Shown here: in pieces, positions 52,175 through 60,857 of the stretch
Numbering within the stretch: position 1 is the stretch's first letter
Layout of the letters: each line of letters starts with the position of its first letter
From: Arsenicibacter rosenii
Lineage (GTDB): Bacteria > Bacteroidota > Bacteroidia > Cytophagales > Spirosomataceae
Length of the DNA stretch: 64,000 nucleotides
Assembly: GCF_001870735.1 (NCBI RefSeq)
Contig: NZ_MORL01000001.1
Span: 310,001 to 374,000 of the forward strand
Direction: 5' to 3'
Notes under the pieces: model-generated
Told to the model about the DNA's origin: nothing
Databases searched by the model: none
The model's input: the letters and a program-made list of their open reading frames with translations, nothing else
Translations under genes and position numbers: made by a program

Positions 52175-54244
52175 TTAGTTCACCAGTACACCGACTTCCG
52201 CAGCCGAAGCCTGCGAATCCGCATCATTGGCAGGAGCGAGGGCCACCAGCTTAACAAAACGGGCCCCGTACGTTTTCGGAAAACGGATTTCCTGTTTGAC
52301 CGGGTTGTTTTTAATGTTGGCAAACGCACTGTTTTCCTGCACCGGCTGCCAGTTCTGACCGTCCTGACTCACGTAAAAACTGTAGCGGTAGATGGTGCCG
52401 CTGTGGTTATTATCCTGACGGGGCGTATAGGTGAAGCCGGTGAGATTCAACGCTTCGCCGAGGTCGATGACCAGTTCATGCGGGTATTTTTTACCGGCAT
52501 CCGGGCGGTTACTGACCCATACCGAATTCGGATTAGAGTCGATGGCGCGGTTATCCTTGCTGTTTACGACCGACCATTTGGCCGGAGCCAGGTCAAACGA
52601 AGCCCGAACCGTTTCCGTCGATTTTGACCCGTTCAGAATGAAGGCCTTCGCCTTAACCGTTCCCCCCTGGACCAGCTCAAACGGTTTCGCATATACCGGC
52701 GACGACACCGCAGGTTCTGATCCGTCGGTAGTATACCGGATAATCGGGTCGGCCAGTTCGGTGGTGATGCTGACAAGGCCCTGTTTGCTCCGGTTGATAG
52801 CCGGGGTAGAGAGTAGTTCCGGGGCTTTGTAAACGCTGCACTCCGAGATAACCGGACACGCCAGCGCATCCAGAATGGTTACGCGGATTTTAGCCGTTTT
52901 CCGGGTCGGGAAGGCCAGAATGCGCTTGTAGCCGATTGTCGTCTGCTGATCAATCGTTTCATAGGCCGATCCGTTCCAGGCTTCCAGTTTAAACGATTTC
53001 ACCCGCTGTCCCAACGGAATGTACTCCTGTAACACCACACGGTTTACGTCAGTAGGTTTACCCAGATCGACGATGAATGACCCTTGGCGGGTGTTGTCGT
53101 TGGTGGTCCAGTAACTGTCGAAATTGCCGTCGGTCAGGTTGGTGGCCGCGTAGGCTTTGTCGTTGCCACGTACTTCCGATCCGGTAACGGCCTTCCGCAG
53201 GGCCAGGTTTGTTTTGAACGACTCGTCGATGGTCCGGCGGAACTCCATCAGGCGGGTTGAGTCATTCGGGTGAATAAGCCCTTTGCGGGATACCGGCACG
53301 TTCAGGAGCAGGTTGCCGTTGCGGCCCACCGACGCGTAATAAATTTTAAGCAGGTGGTTCAGCGACTTCACACGGTCATCGGTATCGGGGCTATAAAACC
53401 AGCCGGGCCGGATGGATACATCGACTTCGGCCGGAATCCAGCGTTCTCCGTTTTCGTTACCGGTGTTGAGGACATTCGTTGGCGGAGCCTCGCTGCCCAT
53501 ACCGAAGCCTTTGACGTTCAGCGTCGACCAGTTGGTTTCGCCGGCAATTCCTTCTTCATTTCCCATCCACCGGCAACCAGGGCCTATGTCGCTGAAAATA
53601 ATCGCTTTGGGCTGGTTCTTGAACACCACACTATGGAAAAGCGGCCAGTCATAGACTTGCTTCTTCCCGTTCGGGCCTTCGCCGTTGGCCCCGTCGAACC
53701 ACTGTTCATACACATCGCCGTAGTTGCCCAGTACCTCGTTCAGGGTGTTGGCAAAAATCTGGTTGTACTCGTCCGTGCCGTATTTCGGGTGGTTGCGGTC
53801 CCAGGGAGACAGGTAGACCCCGAATTTCAGTCCGTATTCCTTACAGGCGTTTGACAGTTCGCGCAGGACGTCGCCCTTGCCATCTTTCCAGGCACTTTCG
53901 CGGACGGTATGCGTACTGAATTTACTTGGCCACAGGCAAAACCCATCGTGGTGTTTGGCCGTAATGATGATGGCTTTCATGCCGGCCGCTTTGGCCGTAC
54001 GGGCCCATTGGCGGGCATCGAGCTGGGTCGGGTTAAAGACCTTCGGATCTTCGTCGCCGTGGCCCCACTCTTTGTTGGTAAACGTATTAGGCCCGAAATG
54101 GATAAACATGTAGTACTCCATTTTCTGCCAGGCAATCTGCTGAGGAGTCGGCACGGCTCCGTAGGGTGCCGGTGGGGGTGTTTTTTGCGCCAGTAACGGG
54201 CTGGCACTAAGACCCAACAGGGTCATTAACGTGAGTTTGTTCAT
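52175..54244 (-). CDS. Secreted GH29 alpha-L-fucosidase with sugar-binding domains
   Basis: This 689-residue protein has a signal peptide (MNKLTLMTLLGLSASPLLAQ). The GH29 barrel (about 30-340) has MFIHFGPNTFTNKEWGHGDE, IITAKHHDGFCLWPS and the nucleophile Asp in YEQWFDGANGEG. Next is an F5/8 type C discoidin domain (about 355-470, SVRGND region then NRVVLQEYIPLGQRVKSFKL), a chitobiase-C-like domain (about 475-550, TDGSEPAVSSPVYAKPF) and a second discoidin-like domain to the C-terminus. It releases alpha-L-fucose outside the cell or in the periplasm. It precedes the GH78 gene in the same operon, so fucose- and rhamnose-bearing glycans such as pectic side chains are plausible substrates. Confidence 0.9.
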   Translation of the reverse strand: MNKLTLMTLLGLSASPLLAQKTPPPAPYGAVPTPQQIAWQKMEYYMFIHFGPNTFTNKEWGHGDEDPKVFNPTQLDARQWARTAKAAGMKAIIITAKHHDGFCLWPSKFSTHTVRESAWKDGKGDVLRELSNACKEYGLKFGVYLSPWDRNHPKYGTDEYNQIFANTLNEVLGNYGDVYEQWFDGANGEGPNGKKQVYDWPLFHSVVFKNQPKAIIFSDIGPGCRWMGNEEGIAGETNWSTLNVKGFGMGSEAPPTNVLNTGNENGERWIPAEVDVSIRPGWFYSPDTDDRVKSLNHLLKIYYASVGRNGNLLLNVPVSRKGLIHPNDSTRLMEFRRTIDESFKTNLALRKAVTGSEVRGNDKAYAATNLTDGNFDSYWTTNDNTRQGSFIVDLGKPTDVNRVVLQEYIPLGQRVKSFKLEAWNGSAYETIDQQTTIGYKRILAFPTRKTAKIRVTILDALACPVISECSVYKAPELLSTPAINRSKQGLVSITTELADPIIRYTTDGSEPAVSSPVYAKPFELVQGGTVKAKAFILNGSKSTETVRASFDLAPAKWSVVNSKDNRAIDSNPNSVWVSNRPDAGKKYPHELVIDLGEALNLTGFTYTPRQDNNHSGTIYRYSFYVSQDGQNWQPVQENSAFANIKNNPVKQEIRFPKTYGARFVKLVALAPANDADSQASAAEVGVLVN

Positions 54245-54310
54245 CTACTGATGAGAAATTATGCGTCGAATAGTTGAGAATTGACCTGCAAATTACACGT
54301 TTGAACAGAT

Positions 54311-54428
54311 TTTGACAGGATTACAGGATGGACATGATTAAGTTTTAGCGCTGATTCTGGTAAAACGGGTAGTAAAAGAAAAAAAGAGTGCCGGTACTAT
54401 GTTAAGTCCTGTTAATCCTGTCAGAAAA
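54311..54428. repeat. ACAGGATTA-type inverted repeat
   Basis: The blocks GACAGGATTACAGGAT at the left and GTTAATCCTGTC at the right form an imperfect inverted repeat around a central spacer rich in A. It overlaps the GH29 leader and the region just after the PQQ dehydrogenase stop. It is a dispersed repeat type common in this phylum and may also terminate the minus-strand or plus-strand transcript. Confidence 0.6.
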
Positions 54429-54430
54429 AA

Positions 54431-56527
54431 TCAGTTCAGGGCGAAGGCAATGTACTGGTCTCCGGATTTGGTATTAAGCTTGCCGCCGCCACAGGCGATC
54501 ACGATGTATTGTTTGCCATTGACGGTGTACGTGCTCGGCGAGGCATAGCCGGCTGCGGGCAGTTTCGCCTGCCACACCAATTTGCCGGTCCGTTTATCAA
54601 ATGCCCTGAACATTTCGTCTTTTGTGGCAGCGATGAACACCAGCCCCCCGGCGGTGACGAGCGGACCGCCATAGTTATCCGTTCCGGTGGGAGCGATGCC
54701 CTGGCGGGTAAGTTCCGGATATTCGCCCAGCGGAATTTGCCAGCGATGTTCACCTGTGTTCAGGTCAATGGCGGTTAAGGTGCCCCACGGCGGATTGCTG
54801 ACGGGATAGCCTTTGCTGTCGTACCAGCGGTTGTAGCCGGTATGCTGATAGGGAATTTCTGTTGATTTGGCAACCGCTCCCTGAACGGTAGCCGGATTGC
54901 CCGTATTCATCAAAAAAGCCAGAATCGCCTTTCGTTCGGCTTCGGGAATGTGAGAAAAGGAAGGCATCATGCCACGTCCTTTCAGCATAATCTGGTTTAC
55001 CGCGTCGGGGGTATACCGTTTTTCCAGACCAAGCAACGACGGGTAAGAGCCATCATGGTTCCCCCGCCGGTCGGTGCCGTGGCAGGCCGAGCAGTTGCGG
55101 GTATAGAGCTGTGCGCCCGTGATGGAAGCCGTGGCGGCAGGGGCTTCACGGCGGACCAGGGACGTAAAGCATGGATTTTGCTTGGCCGGAATGTAGATCG
55201 TTCCTTCCGGATCGGTCGCCGAACCGCCCCATTGCGCTCCGCCATCGGTACCGGGAAAGAAAAGTGTCATGGCTTCAGTTAACGGCATATACGGACTACC
55301 GGTGCGTGCCTTACGCAGGGTGGCGATGATCTCGTCGCGGTTCGACGCCCACGCGTTAACGTCCTGTTCGGTAAACGTCTGTTTGGTAAACGGAGCCGGT
55401 TTTAGCGGAACGGGCTGAGTCGGAGCCGGTTGTTCGCCTGCGATGTGCGATTGCGGAAAGGCCTTTTCAATAATCGGGAAGAGGGGTTTGCCCGTTACGC
55501 GGTCAAAAACGAACACGTGCCCTTGTTTGGTTGTCTGCGCCACGGCATCGATGCGTTTGCCGTGGTGGGTAACGGTCAAAAGGTTTGGCGGTGAGGGTGG
55601 GTCACGGTCCCAGATGTCGTGGTGGACAAACTGAAAGTGCCAGAGCAGTTTGCCGGTATTGGCATCGAGGGCGAGCAGGCAGTTGGCATACAGATTGTCG
55701 CCCTTGCGGTTACCGCCGTAAAAGTCGAAGGCTGCCGAACCGGTTGGGGCATACACAATACCCCGCTCGCGGTCAATGGCCATACCGGCCCAGGCGTTGG
55801 CGCCCCCCAGACGTTCGCGGGGTTTGGCCGGGGCCCAGGTTGCGTAGGCGCGCGAACCTGGCTCCGGAATGGTTTTAAAGGTCCATAGCAGCGTGCCGGT
55901 TCGGGTATCAAACGACCGGATATCGCCCAAAAGAGCGGTTTCGCCCTCTGAAAGCCGCGCACCGACGATGAGGTTGTTCCGGTATACGGTAGCCGGCGTA
56001 TTCATCCGGGCATAATCATCGCCGCCGGGCCGTTTGATGCCCGCTGTGAGATCGATGCGTCCGGCGTCCCCGAAGGTCCGGACCAGTTGACCGGTGTTGG
56101 CGTCGAGTGCATACAGCCACTTCCCTGCACCGAAAAAAATGCGGACATCCTGCCCGTCGCGCCAGTAGGTAACCCCGCGGCTGGTGGTTCCGCCGTTATC
56201 TGTCAGGTCGGTTTTCCAGCGAAGTTTACCGGTCCGGGCGTCAAGCGCAAAGGCCTGCGTAGCCGGCGAAACACCATAGAGTATACCGTCGATGATAATC
56301 GGATTGCACTGAATCTGGCTCCGGTTATGTACTGTATCGGCATCGGATGACCGGAATGACCAGGCCGGTTGTAGCTGCTGTACGTTTTCTGTCGTAATCT
56401 GGTTAAGCGGAGCGTAGTGGCTGCGGGTGCCGTCACCGTTGTATTCCGTCCAGTTGATGTCAGGGGGGGCGGTGCTTGCCCATACAATCGGGAGGAGCAG
56501 ACAAAGGGAGAGGATGACACGTTTCAT
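54431..56527 (-). CDS. PQQ-dependent dehydrogenase with inserted cytochrome c domain
   Basis: This 698-residue quinoprotein starts with a signal peptide (MKRVILSLCLLLPIVWAS). PQQ propeller motifs repeat through the chain: NWTEYNGDGTRSHYAPLNQI, AFALDARTGKLRWKTDL, YALDANTGQLVRTFGD and DLNTGEHRWQIPLGEYPEL. A cytochrome c domain is inserted near residues 465-545, with haem motif Cys479-x2-Cys482-His483 (NCSACHGTDRRG) and a likely Met ligand in GRGMMPSFSHI. Such enzymes oxidise sugars or alcohols in the periplasm and feed electrons to the respiratory chain. PQQ synthesis genes are not in the window, so the cofactor may come from elsewhere in the genome or the environment. Substrate is unknown. Confidence 0.9.
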   Translation of the reverse strand: MKRVILSLCLLLPIVWASTAPPDINWTEYNGDGTRSHYAPLNQITTENVQQLQPAWSFRSSDADTVHNRSQIQCNPIIIDGILYGVSPATQAFALDARTGKLRWKTDLTDNGGTTSRGVTYWRDGQDVRIFFGAGKWLYALDANTGQLVRTFGDAGRIDLTAGIKRPGGDDYARMNTPATVYRNNLIVGARLSEGETALLGDIRSFDTRTGTLLWTFKTIPEPGSRAYATWAPAKPRERLGGANAWAGMAIDRERGIVYAPTGSAAFDFYGGNRKGDNLYANCLLALDANTGKLLWHFQFVHHDIWDRDPPSPPNLLTVTHHGKRIDAVAQTTKQGHVFVFDRVTGKPLFPIIEKAFPQSHIAGEQPAPTQPVPLKPAPFTKQTFTEQDVNAWASNRDEIIATLRKARTGSPYMPLTEAMTLFFPGTDGGAQWGGSATDPEGTIYIPAKQNPCFTSLVRREAPAATASITGAQLYTRNCSACHGTDRRGNHDGSYPSLLGLEKRYTPDAVNQIMLKGRGMMPSFSHIPEAERKAILAFLMNTGNPATVQGAVAKSTEIPYQHTGYNRWYDSKGYPVSNPPWGTLTAIDLNTGEHRWQIPLGEYPELTRQGIAPTGTDNYGGPLVTAGGLVFIAATKDEMFRAFDKRTGKLVWQAKLPAAGYASPSTYTVNGKQYIVIACGGGKLNTKSGDQYIAFALN

Positions 56528-56608
56528 ACGCCTGAACAGAGCCGGTTTAGTGGTATTGCGTTGCTACGTACAGGAGTGAAAACGAGGCCTTTTCTACTGT
56601 CAGCAAAA

Positions 56609-56640
56609 AGAAAAAACGTCCTGCTGACACGGGCAGGACG
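56609..56640 (-). terminator. Terminator of the ferritin gene
   Basis: The 8-bp stem CGTCCTGC/GCAGGACG (56617-56624, 56633-56640) followed on the minus strand by a long T run lies just past the ferritin stop codon at 56649. Confidence 0.85.
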
Positions 56641-56648
56641 TTCGGGAT

Positions 56649-57179
56649 TTAGTCAACCGTTTCGCCGGTGAATGTAACGCGGGCCAGTTCCTTGTCGAGC
56701 CGGAGGGTGTCATCGGCCGGGATGAGGTTAAACAGATCGAGACACCGGCGGGCGATGAACTCTTCTTCCATCTGCTCTTTCACATACCACCGCAGAAACT
56801 CCTCGGTGATGTAATCATTTTCGCGGCGGCAGGTAGCGATGATCCGGTTTATGGCGTTTGTTACCGAAATTTCCTGTTCAAGAGCCGCTTCGAAAACAGA
56901 CCGCAGCGTATCAAATTCGATCTGAACGGCACCGATAGCCGGTGTCACGGCAACTACCCCCTGATCGCAGAGGTAATGGAAAATTTTGAGCCCATGCTGG
57001 CGTTCTTCATCCGACTGCTTGTAGAAAAAGCCGGCCGAAAACTCGAAACCGTTACGGTCACACCAGCTGGCCATAGCCAGGTATTTTGATGATGATTCGA
57101 ACTCCATCAGAATCTGCTGATTCAGAATCTGCTCAATATCTTCCTTAATCGACGTACGAAGTCTGACAATGTCTTTCAT
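56649..57179 (-). CDS. Ferritin
   Basis: This 176-residue protein is a bacterial-type ferritin (Ftn) that oxidises and stores iron in a 24-subunit shell. Ferroxidase ligands are visible: Glu in LNQQILMEFESSSKYLAMAS, the E-x-x-H of SDEERQHGLKIFHYL, and downstream Glu/Gln in NDYITEEFLRWYVKEQMEEE. It lacks a haem Met of bacterioferritin. Terminator follows. Upstream on the same strand is the 118-residue unknown gene. Regulation by iron cannot be judged; no Fur-like box was identified. Confidence 0.93.
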   Translation of the reverse strand: MKDIVRLRTSIKEDIEQILNQQILMEFESSSKYLAMASWCDRNGFEFSAGFFYKQSDEERQHGLKIFHYLCDQGVVAVTPAIGAVQIEFDTLRSVFEAALEQEISVTNAINRIIATCRRENDYITEEFLRWYVKEQMEEEFIARRCLDLFNLIPADDTLRLDKELARVTFTGETVD

Positions 57180-57265
57180 GAGAAACGAATGGATAGTTGA
57201 TAATCAGAAAAAGTAAAGTAATTGGTATATAACAACGGACAGAAGCAGCAACCGGCACCGAAACG

Positions 57266-57622
57266 TTAAGCAATGACCTCCTCCGGAAACGAACAGCCGC
57301 AGTCACTGAGCATGCGGTTGAGATCAAGCATGAAGCCGGCGCCGTTGAGCAGATCGCGTAAATGAACGACTTCACAGAGTGTCAGCACAAAGCACCGGTC
57401 GGTATGGGGAGGAGAAAGAATCGCTACGTCATGCGCATCATCGGTCCTGAGGGCCATTTGCCGCATATCGATGGCATTGACCATACGCCGGAATTGCCGG
57501 AAATCCAGTACAGAAAAACTCGTCTGCGTATGACTGAACTCCACAATGAACCGGTTTGTCAAAGTACATTGGAAGACAGATCCTTTGGTAGTCTGATAAA
57601 CAACCTGCCAGTTAATTTGCAT
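57266..57622 (-). CDS. Small protein of unknown function upstream of ferritin
   Basis: This 118-residue protein from the ATG at 57622 begins MQINWQVVYQTTKGSVFQCT and contains NRFIVEFSHTQTSFSVLDFR, RTDDAHDVAILSPPHTDRCF and LRDLLNGAGFMLDLNRML, ending CGCSFPEEVIA. The ORF frame continues upstream to 57715 but that extension is unlikely. I recognise no family; the pattern suggests a small alpha/beta cytoplasmic protein. It is 86 bp upstream of the ferritin start on the same strand, so a role in iron handling is a guess from position only. The CxC near its C-terminus could bind metal. Confidence 0.55.
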   Translation of the reverse strand: MQINWQVVYQTTKGSVFQCTLTNRFIVEFSHTQTSFSVLDFRQFRRMVNAIDMRQMALRTDDAHDVAILSPPHTDRCFVLTLCEVVHLRDLLNGAGFMLDLNRMLSDCGCSFPEEVIA

Positions 57623-57713
57623 GGTATACGACGTTTCGGCTAATGGCCACGCAAAAATAAAACCAATATTTTTATTTAGAAAAAATCTAAATAAAAATAT
57701 TTGCGGATAAAAC

Positions 57714-57790
57714 AAAAATCCCGGCTTTCAAGCTGAAGCCGGGATTATCTGAGTACTTGCGGTACTCAACTTAACTATTTCATTAAGGCA
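57714..57790 (-). ncRNA. Candidate small RNA, minus strand
   Basis: The minus strand shows a -7 box TATATTTG (57789-57796), then a first hairpin GAGTAC/GTACTC (about 57752-57768) and a strong terminator hairpin AATCCCGGCTT/AAGCCGGGATT (57718-57728, 57737-57747) followed by TTTTTG. No protein gene fits this transcript: the neighbouring small gene starts at 57622 and the next gene is plus-strand from 57992. The -33 box is not clear. Expected length is about 70-80 nt. Alternatively these are just the leader and attenuator of the 118-residue gene. Confidence 0.4.
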
Positions 57791-57796
57791 AATATA

Positions 57797-57991
57797 ACCT
57801 TTTACCATATATCGATAAGAAAAAAAGTTAAATAAATAAACAAAACGGTTGCACGAACGTTACCGGATTAAGTGCGCAAATACGTGCTTTCGATAATAAC
57901 CATACGACATAGGCTGTAAAGAAAACGGAAGACATAAAACTTTTTCGTAGTTTGTATCAGCAATTACGGACGTAACAAGCCACCGAACAGG
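57797..57991. other. AT-rich gene-free region
   Basis: This stretch before the AlbA-type gene is rich in A/T and shows no frame or strong hairpin. It may contain the promoter of the gene at 57992; no convincing -33/-7 pair was found. Confidence 0.4.
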
Positions 57992-58615
57992 ATGCCTTAT
58001 AATCTTGCAGAATTGATTAATCAAGGAGAAGGAACCCGGTTAGAGTTTAAGAGTACGGTGTCGTCGGCACCCCGTATTGCCAAGACGCTTGTGGCGTTTG
58101 CGAATACATCCGGCGGACTCCTGATTGTTGGTGTAGATGACGACGGCGGGGTGTCGGGCATTGAATCGGAATACCATGAAATGCAGAAAATAGAGAAAGC
58201 GACCGATTTTTTTACTGAACCCCCCCTGTCAATCAGCTACGAAGTAATCACTTTTGAAGGTAAGGAGGTACTGCTTGTCAACGTACCCGAAAGCGAAGAG
58301 AAACCGGTAAAAGCCATTGACGAGCGTGGTCACAAAATTCTGTATGTCCGGTCGAAGGATAAATCCATTCCTACCAATAAGCTGATTTTGTCTGAAAATG
58401 CGGTCGATACCAAGCTGCTGCAAACGCCGAATGTGCGGATGTTGTTACAGTATTTCCGGAAAAATGACACCATAACCGCCGCCAAAATGGCTCAGTTAAT
58501 TAACGTTTCTGATCAGCGGGCCGAAAAAATGCTTCGGGAGTACACGGAAAAAGGTCTGCTGCTGATGATTGACCGGCCCCGCCCGCCCCGTTATTCACTG
58601 AAAGTTTCGGACTAA
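57992..58615 (+). CDS. AlbA/Schlafen-type DNA-binding domain protein
   Basis: This 207-residue protein carries an AlbA_2 (Schlafen-like AAA_4) domain over about residues 1-125, visible as EGTRLEFKSTVSSAPRIAKT and LVAFANTSGGLLIVGVDDDG. The C-terminal 70 residues (LLQYFRKNDTITAAKMAQLI, QRAEKMLREYTEKGLLLMID) form a winged helix-type motif. Such proteins are predicted transcriptional regulators or nucleic acid-binding enzymes; the function of the AlbA_2 domain is not settled. It is 78 bp upstream of hemF on the same strand but its relation to haem is unknown. Confidence 0.85.
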   Translation: MPYNLAELINQGEGTRLEFKSTVSSAPRIAKTLVAFANTSGGLLIVGVDDDGGVSGIESEYHEMQKIEKATDFFTEPPLSISYEVITFEGKEVLLVNVPESEEKPVKAIDERGHKILYVRSKDKSIPTNKLILSENAVDTKLLQTPNVRMLLQYFRKNDTITAAKMAQLINVSDQRAEKMLREYTEKGLLLMIDRPRPPRYSLKVSD

Positions 58616-58640
58616 CCGGCTTTGATTCGGTTGAACCCGC

Positions 58641-58648
58641 TAATTTTG
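58641..58648 (+). promoter_or_regulatory. Candidate -7 box for hemF
   Basis: TAATTTTG matches TAnnTTTG exactly and lies about 45 bp upstream of hemF, with TTTG at 58621-58624 (spacing 16 bp, shorter than the usual 19-21). Confidence 0.35.
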
Positions 58649-58693
58649 CGGCTCAAATTACGGCTACTCCTGCAACGGGCAGCCTTATGACGT

Positions 58694-59614
58694 ATGGCAG
58701 AAATGAACGATAACGGGCTTCCCGACAGAACAACCATAACCCATTTTTTTACCGGTTTACAGGACCGCATTTGTCAGGCGCTGGAAGACGCAGATGGCAT
58801 TGGCCGGTTTCAGGAGGATACCTGGGAGCGTACGGAAGGCGGCGGTGGCCGGACACGGATTATCCAGAACGGAGCCGTCATTGAGAAAGGAGGGGTCCTG
58901 TTCTCGGCGGTTCACGGGCCGGCCAATGAGGCCACCCTCCGGCAGCTCAACCAGACAGAACCGGCTGAGTTCTATGCCACCGGGGTGTCGATTGTGCTGC
59001 ACCCTACCAATCCGATGGTGCCGATCATCCACATGAATGTCCGGTATTTCGAGCTGAGCAACGGTATTTTCTGGTTCGGCGGAGGCATTGACCTGACACC
59101 GCATTACGTGGTTGAGGAAGATGCCCGCTGGTTTCATGCGCACCTGAAAGGCGTTTGCGACCGTCACGATGCGGCCTGGTATCCGAAGTTTAAAGCCTGG
59201 GCCGACGACTATTTTTACATCCGGCACCGGCAGGAAACGCGCGGGATAGGGGGCATATTCTTTGATTACCTCAAGCCGTCAGAAACGGTGACGAAGCAGG
59301 ACCTGTTTTCGTTTGTGCAGGATGTCGGAAACGCCTTTGCACCGGCCTATACGCATTTCATGCACAAAAACCGGGATCTTCCGTTTTCAGAGGCCGAAAA
59401 GCAGTGGCAATACCTGCGGCGCGGTCGCTACGTCGAATTTAATCTCGTCTGGGATCGCGGCACGAAATTCGGGCTGGAGTCGAACGGCCGGACCGAATCG
59501 ATTCTGATGAGTCTGCCACCACAGGCTAACTGGGCCTATGACCACCAGCCCGGGACCGGTACGAAGGAACAGCATACGCTGTCGTTACTCAAAAAAGGAA
59601 TTGACTGGGTGTAA
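58694..59614 (+). CDS. hemF: Coproporphyrinogen-III oxidase, oxygen-dependent
   Basis: HemF converts coproporphyrinogen III to protoporphyrinogen IX using oxygen, in haem synthesis. The 306 residues match the family (about 300). Signature parts: TWERTEGGGGRTRIIQNGAV, SIVLHPTNPMVPIIHMNVRY, WFGGGIDLTPHYVVEEDARW, YFYIRHRQETRGIGGIFFDY, and YVEFNLVWDRGTKFGLESNG. The start could be the ATG at 58694 or 58703. It implies aerobic growth. It is followed by a perfect bidirectional terminator. HemF acts in the cytoplasm as a dimer. It is not grouped with other haem genes here. Confidence 0.97.
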   Translation: MAEMNDNGLPDRTTITHFFTGLQDRICQALEDADGIGRFQEDTWERTEGGGGRTRIIQNGAVIEKGGVLFSAVHGPANEATLRQLNQTEPAEFYATGVSIVLHPTNPMVPIIHMNVRYFELSNGIFWFGGGIDLTPHYVVEEDARWFHAHLKGVCDRHDAAWYPKFKAWADDYFYIRHRQETRGIGGIFFDYLKPSETVTKQDLFSFVQDVGNAFAPAYTHFMHKNRDLPFSEAEKQWQYLRRGRYVEFNLVWDRGTKFGLESNGRTESILMSLPPQANWAYDHQPGTGTKEQHTLSLLKKGIDWV

Positions 59615-59630
59615 CCTAACCGGCAGGCGT

Positions 59631-59678
59631 ATAAAAACGCAAAATGGGATGAACGTTCATCCCATTTTGCGTTTTTAT
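59631..59678. terminator. Bidirectional terminator, 24-bp perfect palindrome
   Basis: The arms 59631-59654 and 59655-59678 are exact complements without a loop, with A and T runs inside the arms. It lies between convergent hemF and menC and overlaps the menC stop codon (59675-59677). Confidence 0.85.
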
Positions 59679-60760
59679 GCCAGACTACTAAGGTTCCAGG
59701 CGTGTTCAGGGTGGTAGAAGAGATGACCTTGCTGAATGGTCAGCGGACTGTCAAAATTGTTGTGATACAGTTGTCCGGTGCCTAATCCTTGCGGCATGAC
59801 CGGTTTAAACTGGGCCGTATACTGTGCAATGGCATTCAGGCCGATATTTGATTCCAGAGCCGATGTAATCCACCAGCCGATGTTCAGGCGGTTGGCCAGT
59901 TCAATCCACTCATCGGAGTGGCGCATACCACCCAGCAGGGAGGGCTTCAGAATAATAAACTGAGGCTGTATTTTTTTCAGCAGCTTGAATTTATCGACGT
60001 ATTCCATGTGGCCGATCAGCTCTTCGTCAAGCGCAATCGGAATCGGCGTATGCCGGCATAGTTCGGCCATGAGATCGGTCTGACCCTGCCGGATGGGCTG
60101 TTCGATGGAATGAATGGCGTATTGTGCGAGCCGTTCGAGCCGGTTCATGGCCTGATCGGGTGCAAAAGCGCCGTTGGCATCAACGCGCAGGGTAATCTGG
60201 CCGGACGTGTATCGTTCGCGGATGGAAGCCAGTATGTCGCATTCCTGTTCAAAATCAATCGCACCGATTTTGAGTTTCAGGGTTGTATAACCGGCGGCCA
60301 GTTTTTCGTCGATCTGCTGACGCATCGTGTCAGGAGAACCCATCCATATCAGCCCGTTGATCGGGACACTGCGGTGCCCCTTCACAAAGTCTCCGTCACG
60401 AATGACGCGCTGTCCTCCCGTTAAAAAATCATGCATCGCCGTTTCAAAGCCAAACAATACGCTTGGCAGCTCCTGGCCGATGACCTGATTCAGAATGATT
60501 GGGATGTTCCAGGTAAAAAGCTGTAAATCCAGTTGATTGAAGTATTGGCAGACCTCCGCAAGACGTTCTTCGAAATCGGGCCGGTCATCATAACTAAGCC
60601 CTTTGAGGGGGCCACACTCGCCAAAGCCGACAACAGATGGGTCGTCGGTGTCGTAAATCCGGATAATATAGGATGTCTTCTCCGTCAGGATGCCCCGCGA
60701 CGTACCGGCTTCAAATCGAAACCTGAGCGTGTATGTAAGGTAGTCGGATGTAAGGGCCAT
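59675..60760 (-). CDS. menC: o-Succinylbenzoate synthase
   Basis: MenC dehydrates SHCHC to o-succinylbenzoate in menaquinone synthesis; it is a Mg-dependent enolase-superfamily enzyme. The 361-residue version starts at 60760 (MALTSDYLTYTLRFRF). Catalytic features: the K-x-K in TTLKLKIGAI, metal ligands in LRVDANGAF, the Glu in SIEQPIRQGQ and Asp-Glu in ALDEELIG. Muconate-lactonising and dipeptide epimerase relatives exist, so menC is not certain without neighbours, but length and sequence fit the MenC/NSAR-type group. It is single on the minus strand; other men genes are outside the window. Confidence 0.8.
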   Translation of the reverse strand: MALTSDYLTYTLRFRFEAGTSRGILTEKTSYIIRIYDTDDPSVVGFGECGPLKGLSYDDRPDFEERLAEVCQYFNQLDLQLFTWNIPIILNQVIGQELPSVLFGFETAMHDFLTGGQRVIRDGDFVKGHRSVPINGLIWMGSPDTMRQQIDEKLAAGYTTLKLKIGAIDFEQECDILASIRERYTSGQITLRVDANGAFAPDQAMNRLERLAQYAIHSIEQPIRQGQTDLMAELCRHTPIPIALDEELIGHMEYVDKFKLLKKIQPQFIILKPSLLGGMRHSDEWIELANRLNIGWWITSALESNIGLNAIAQYTAQFKPVMPQGLGTGQLYHNNFDSPLTIQQGHLFYHPEHAWNLSSLA

Positions 60761-60805
60761 GAGACAATAAACAAATTCCGGTGAGGAAATTGCGGGCGGC
60801 AAAAC

Positions 60806-60813
60806 TAACTTTG
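60806..60813 (+). promoter_or_regulatory. Candidate -7 box for lpxK
   Basis: TAACTTTG matches TAnnTTTG exactly, about 45 bp upstream of the lpxK start. No good TTTG was found 20 bp upstream; the nearest is TTG at 60790-60792. Confidence 0.35.
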
Positions 60814-60857
60814 ACTGCTAATAAAAACAACTTTCTTATGAAATGCACTGATAAAAG

